The position numbers and the translations under genes are program-made. The notes under the pieces are model-generated. The model was not told the DNA's origin. It ran no database searches and saw only the letters and a program-made list of their open reading frames with translations. A stretch of 10,715 nt of DNA from an uncultured Streptococcus sp. (GTDB taxonomy: Bacteria > Bacillota > Bacilli > Lactobacillales > Aerococcaceae), in the NCBI GenBank assembly GCA_916049935.1, contig CAJZJI010000011.1, positions 1 to 10,715 of the forward strand. Direction: 5' to 3'. Positions 6,297-10,715 of the stretch are shown here, piece after piece; position 1 is the stretch's first letter; each line of letters starts with the position of its first letter.

Positions 6297-7802
6297 GAAA
6301 TGAGTAATATTACAGCGAGAATTCGTGACCAAATCGCTTCTTTTGAAACGAAAGAACAAATTGAAGAAATCGGTGAGGTTTCCTTCATTGGGGACGGAAT
6401 TGCTCGTGTCATCGGTCTTACAAATGTAATGGCTGGAGAATTAGTAGAATTTGAAAACGGCGCCTACGGGATGGCTCAAAACTTAGAAAAAAACGATGTC
6501 GGTGTCATCATCTTCGGAGGATATGAAAATATCCATGAAGGAGAACCTGTGAAACGTACAGGACGTATCCTTGATGTTCCAGTAGGAGATGCATTGATTG
6601 GTCGTGTTGTGGATGCGTTAGGTCGTCCTATTGACGGTCTTGGTGCCATCGAGACAACAAAAAAACGTCCAGTAGAAAATGAAGCACCTGGCGTTATGCA
6701 ACGTCAAAGTGTAAAACAATCATTACCTACAGGATTAAAAGTAGTCGATGCTTTAGTTCCAATCGGTAAAGGACAACGTGAGTTAATTATCGGTGACCGT
6801 AAAACTGGTAAAACAAGTATCGCGGTAGATACGATTTTGAACCAAAAAGGCAAAGATACTTTATGTATTTATGTCGCTATTGGTCAAAAAGAATCTACGG
6901 TTAAAGCTCTTGTGGAAACTTTAAAACGCTACGGAGCAATGGAATATACAACGGTTGTATCAGCGAGTGCTTCTCAACCAGCGCCAATGCTTTATATTGC
7001 ACCATATGCAGGTACTGCAATGGGTGAAGAGTGGATGTATCAAGGTCGCGATGTCTTAATTGTGTACGATGATTTATCAAAACAAGCTGCGGCATATCGT
7101 GAAATTTCCCTATTACTTCGCCGTCCACCAGGTCGTGAAGCTTATCCAGGGGATGTATTCTACTTGCACTCACGTTTACTAGAACGTGCAGCGAAATTAA
7201 GTGATGAATTAGGAGCAGGGTCATTAACAGCCTTACCAATCATCGAAACACAAGCCGGAGATATTTCTGCATATATTCCAACAAACGTAATCTCTATTAC
7301 AGATGGACAAATCTTCTTAGAAAGTGACTTGTTCTACTCAGGGGTACGTCCTGGTTTATCTGCCGGATTATCTGTATCGCGTGTTGGGGGTTCTGCCCAA
7401 ATTAAAGCGATGAAGAAAGTTTCTGGTACATTACGTATCGACTTAGCAAGTTACCGTGAGTTAGAAGCCTTCACACAATTTGGTTCTGACTTAGATGCGG
7501 CAACTCAACAAAAATTAAATCGTGGTAAACGTACGGTTGAAGTCTTGAAACAAGATGTTCACCAACCATTACCAATCGAATATCAAGTATCGATTTTATT
7601 TGCTTTAACACATGGTTTATTAGATGCGATTCCAATCGACCGTATTAAACCATTTGAAAAAGCGTTATATCAACATTTAGAAAGCGAACATAGAGATTTA
7701 TTGAATGAAATCCGCGATCAACATGTGATTTCGGATGAAGAGAAATTCTACAAAGTAATTGAGAGTTTCAAACAAATTCATTTATTTGAACGTGTTCAAT
7801 AA
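6294..7802 (+). CDS. atpA: F1Fo ATP synthase subunit alpha
   Basis: Alpha alternates with beta in the F1 hexamer and holds the non-catalytic nucleotide sites. The 502 residues are full length. Domains run from an N-terminal helix that meets delta (about 1-25), through a beta barrel (about 26-95), to the nucleotide-binding domain (about 96-375) and the C-terminal helical domain. GDRKTGKT (167-174) is the Walker A P-loop, VLIVYDD (254-260) is the Walker B strand, and SVSRVGG (360-366) carries Arg363, the arginine finger reaching the beta catalytic site (E. coli Arg376). [14 protein letters not shown] differs mildly from the commoner GVRPA(I/V) form. It lies ten bases after atpH and 24 bases before atpG. 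Confidence 0.98.
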   Translation: MEMSNITARIRDQIASFETKEQIEEIGEVSFIGDGIARVIGLTNVMAGELVEFENGAYGMAQNLEKNDVGVIIFGGYENIHEGEPVKRTGRILDVPVGDALIGRVVDALGRPIDGLGAIETTKKRPVENEAPGVMQRQSVKQSLPTGLKVVDALVPIGKGQRELIIGDRKTGKTSIAVDTILNQKGKDTLCIYVAIGQKESTVKALVETLKRYGAMEYTTVVSASASQPAPMLYIAPYAGTAMGEEWMYQGRDVLIVYDDLSKQAAAYREISLLLRRPPGREAYPGDVFYLHSRLLERAAKLSDELGAGSLTALPIIETQAGDISAYIPTNVISITDGQIFLESDLFYSGVRPGLSAGLSVSRVGGSAQIKAMKKVSGTLRIDLASYRELEAFTQFGSDLDAATQQKLNRGKRTVEVLKQDVHQPLPIEYQVSILFALTHGLLDAIPIDRIKPFEKALYQHLESEHRDLLNEIRDQHVISDEEKFYKVIESFKQIHLFERVQ

Positions 7803-7808
7803 GCGTAG

Positions 7809-7829
7809 AAAGGAGAGGTGACCTGAATG
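7809..7829 (+). promoter_or_regulatory. atpG double Shine-Dalgarno
   Basis: AAAGGAG (7809-7815) and GAGGTGA (7815-7821) each match a different part of the anti-Shine-Dalgarno. They sit 11 and 5 bases before the atpG ATG at 7827. GTG ACC TGA (7818-7826) forms a two-codon frame that ends directly against that ATG, but its GTG is part of the Shine-Dalgarno itself. Confidence 0.55.
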
Positions 7830-8759
7830 ACGGCTTCCTTAAATGATTTAAAGAAGAGAATTGTTTCAACAAAGAAAACAAGTCAAATCACTAGCGCCAT
7901 GCAGATGGTCTCTGCAGCAAAATTAGCCAAATCAGAGCAAGCAGTGCGTCACTATCAAGACTACGCTCAAAAAATCCGTGAAGTTGTAACTCACTTACTA
8001 TACGCAAATCACAATAAAGAAGAGGTTGTCGATGAAACGTCAGAGGACGGAGAAGTAGTAACTTCTTTTATCGACTATCACGATTTATTAATTGAACGTC
8101 CAGTTAAAAAGACTGGATACTTAGTGATTTCATCTGATCAAGGACTTGCTGGGAGTTACAACTCTTCCATTTTCCAATCAACAAGAGAAATGTTAGAGTT
8201 AGACCACCAATCCAAGGATGAATATGTCATCTTAACGATTGGGGATGCTGCAAGTCGCTTCTTCAAGAAGATGGGAGTGGATGTGCGTCTAGAAATTAAC
8301 GACGTATTCGATATTCCAACCTTTGAAGAAGTAAGAAAGATTGTGTCAAGTGCGGTCCAAATGTTCCGTGACGGTGAATTTGATGAGTTTTACGTTTGCT
8401 ATAATCACCATGTAAACGCGCTTTTATCAAACTACCGTGTTGAAAAAATGTTACCAATTATCGACTTAGATGCTGAAGAAGCAAAAGAGTACGAATTGGA
8501 TTATATTTTTGAACCGAACAAGGAAATTATTATGGACATCTTGCTTCCGCAATATGCAGAATCGCTTATTTACGGAGCCATTATCGATGCCAAATCAGCA
8601 GAACATGCGTCTCGTATGACTGCCATGAGAAGTGCAACAGATAATGCTAAAGATTTAATTAGTAACTTAACACAAGATTTGAACCAGAGACGACAAGCGC
8701 AAATTACACAAGAAATTACAGAAATTGTCGGTGGAGCAGCCGCTCTGGAAGAACATTAG
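7827..8759 (+). CDS. atpG: F1Fo ATP synthase subunit gamma
   Basis: Gamma is the rotating shaft that couples the c ring to the catalytic hexamer. The 310 residues are slightly longer than the ~285-290 of many bacteria and similar to other Lactobacillales; the extra length seems to lie in an acidic segment at about 62-92 (HNKEEVVDETSEDGEVV onward). The N-terminal helix LKKRIVSTKKTSQITSAMQMV (8-28) and the C-terminal helix MTAMRSATDNAKDLI (264-278) to IVGGAAALEE (300-309) are the two strands of the shaft coiled coil. ISSDQGLAGSYN (101-112) is the conserved core Rossmann motif. Spacing is 24 bases after atpA and 23 before atpD. Confidence 0.96.
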   Translation: MTASLNDLKKRIVSTKKTSQITSAMQMVSAAKLAKSEQAVRHYQDYAQKIREVVTHLLYANHNKEEVVDETSEDGEVVTSFIDYHDLLIERPVKKTGYLVISSDQGLAGSYNSSIFQSTREMLELDHQSKDEYVILTIGDAASRFFKKMGVDVRLEINDVFDIPTFEEVRKIVSSAVQMFRDGEFDEFYVCYNHHVNALLSNYRVEKMLPIIDLDAEEAKEYELDYIFEPNKEIIMDILLPQYAESLIYGAIIDAKSAEHASRMTAMRSATDNAKDLISNLTQDLNQRRQAQITQEITEIVGGAAALEEH

Positions 8760-8767
8760 GATTTTAG

Positions 8768-10207
<1,440 letters not shown>

Positions 10208-10209
10208 AG

Positions 10210-10635
10210 ATGGCTGAACATGAATTACTGGTCGTTGTCACAACACCAGAAGGAAAAGTGTATAACCATCGTTCCTATTCTGTGAGTGCCGATGCAGTCG
10301 ATGGCGGAATCACCATACTACCGCATCATGCTCCAATCATGCTTCCTTTAAAAATCGGGGCACTTCGAGTGAAACGATTCTTAGAGGATTCACCAACTGA
10401 TTATATTGCAATCGGTGGTGGAGTTATGGAAGTGCGGGATAATGTCGTAACGATTATTGCCAACGTGGCTGAGCGTGCAAGAGACATTGACGTGACTCGT
10501 GCAGAGCAAGCTAAAGATAAAGCGGAAAAAGTACTTAGTGACGAATCTCGTTCGAAGAGTGATGTTGAACGTGCGAAGATCGCTTTAAGCAAGGCAATCA
10601 ACCGTATTGGTGTTTCTAAACATAGAAGAAAATAA
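10210..10635 (+). CDS. atpC: F1Fo ATP synthase subunit epsilon
   Basis: Epsilon joins gamma to the c ring and, through its C-terminal helices, can restrain ATP hydrolysis. The 141 residues comprise an N-terminal beta sandwich (about 1-87), with TTPEGKVY (11-18), DGGITILPHHAPIMLPLKIG (31-50) and IAIGGGVMEVRDN (66-78), then a two-helix C-terminal domain (about 92-135). DVTRAEQAKDKAEK (94-107) is the first of these helices. The protein ends with a basic KHRRK. The start ATG at 10210 uses GGAGG at 10196-10200 inside atpD. As last gene of the operon it ends three bases... before the terminator stem begins at 10638. Length is family typical. Confidence 0.96.
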   Translation: MAEHELLVVVTTPEGKVYNHRSYSVSADAVDGGITILPHHAPIMLPLKIGALRVKRFLEDSPTDYIAIGGGVMEVRDNVVTIIANVAERARDIDVTRAEQAKDKAEKVLSDESRSKSDVERAKIALSKAINRIGVSKHRRK

Positions 10636-10637
10636 AT

Positions 10638-10664
10638 AAGAGAGGATGCAACATCCTCTCTTTT
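10638..10664 (+). terminator. Intrinsic terminator of the atp operon
   Basis: AAGAGAGGATG (10638-10648) is perfectly complementary to CATCCTCTCTT (10652-10662), an 11-bp stem with a CAA loop. The stem ends within a TTTT run (10661-10664) that continues ATTGTT. It starts just after the atpC stop. The stem followed by T residues on the + strand fits termination of the whole operon. Confidence 0.9.
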
Positions 10665-10694
10665 ATTGTTAGAACGAAAAACACTAGCAGAGAG

Positions 10695-10715
10695 TGGCAC
10701 TGACCCCCGTAAATG
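10695..10715. mobile_element. Possible insertion sequence end, cut by the window edge
   Basis: TGGCACTGACCCCCGTAAATG begins with TG and contains ACTGACCCCC, a pattern that resembles the terminal repeats of IS3-family (IS150-group) elements as I recall them. It lies about 30 bases past the atp terminator and is richer in C than anything else in the AT-rich intergenic DNA. No transposase, second repeat or target duplication is inside the window, so this is only a tentative call. It could equally be the upstream region of the next gene. Confidence 0.25.

Noticed and set aside
6300..7802. Alternative atpA start at the second ATG ([12 protein letters not shown])
   Set aside because: That N terminus looks family-like, but the ATG would be 16 bases from the Shine-Dalgarno versus ten for 6294. 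The difference is two residues and cannot be settled here.

Overview
The window is a low-GC (roughly 40% by eye) Gram-positive chromosomal segment with every gene on the + strand. Protein sequences and gene order (prfA-prmC-ywlC-glyA-upp-atpBEFHAGDC) point to the order Lactobacillales. A Carnobacteriaceae or Aerococcaceae type organism (Granulicatella-like) is my best guess, but genus is not provable from this sequence. No atpI lies ahead of atpB, and upp is directly upstream of the ATP synthase operon, as in lactobacilli.

Region 1 (1-2031) is a tight translation-quality cluster. It holds the last 52 codons of prfA (release factor 1), prmC (methylates the GGQ glutamine of release factors, starting inside the prfA end), and ywlC/Sua5 (threonylcarbamoyl-AMP synthase for tRNA t6A, overlapping the prmC stop by one base). 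Region 2 (2032-4104) holds two metabolic genes, each with its own plausible promoter: glyA (serine hydroxymethyltransferase) and upp (uracil phosphoribosyltransferase).

Region 3 (4105-4241) is the most structured non-coding stretch. It has a small hairpin followed by a long hairpin with a 12-bp perfect stem and T6 tract, bracketed by a further pair of 8-base complementary arms. Only 30 bases separate the T tract from the atpB start. A promoter serving atp must therefore lie upstream of or inside this hairpin, or atp expression depends on readthrough from upp. Region 4 (4242-10635) is a complete eight-gene F1Fo ATPase operon, a-c-b-delta-alpha-gamma-beta-epsilon, closed by a strong intrinsic terminator (10638-10664). 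In fermentative lactic bacteria this enzyme mostly hydrolyses glycolytic ATP to pump protons out. The last ~20 bases look different and may be the start of an insertion sequence end.

This is mainly a housekeeping window; I see no defence system, CRISPR array, toxin or novel gene cluster. The points worth a second look are the upp-atpB leader, an alanine-substituted glycine motif in the c subunit, a TTG start for atpD, two-codon minicistrons before atpA, atpG and atpD, and the possible IS boundary at the right edge.
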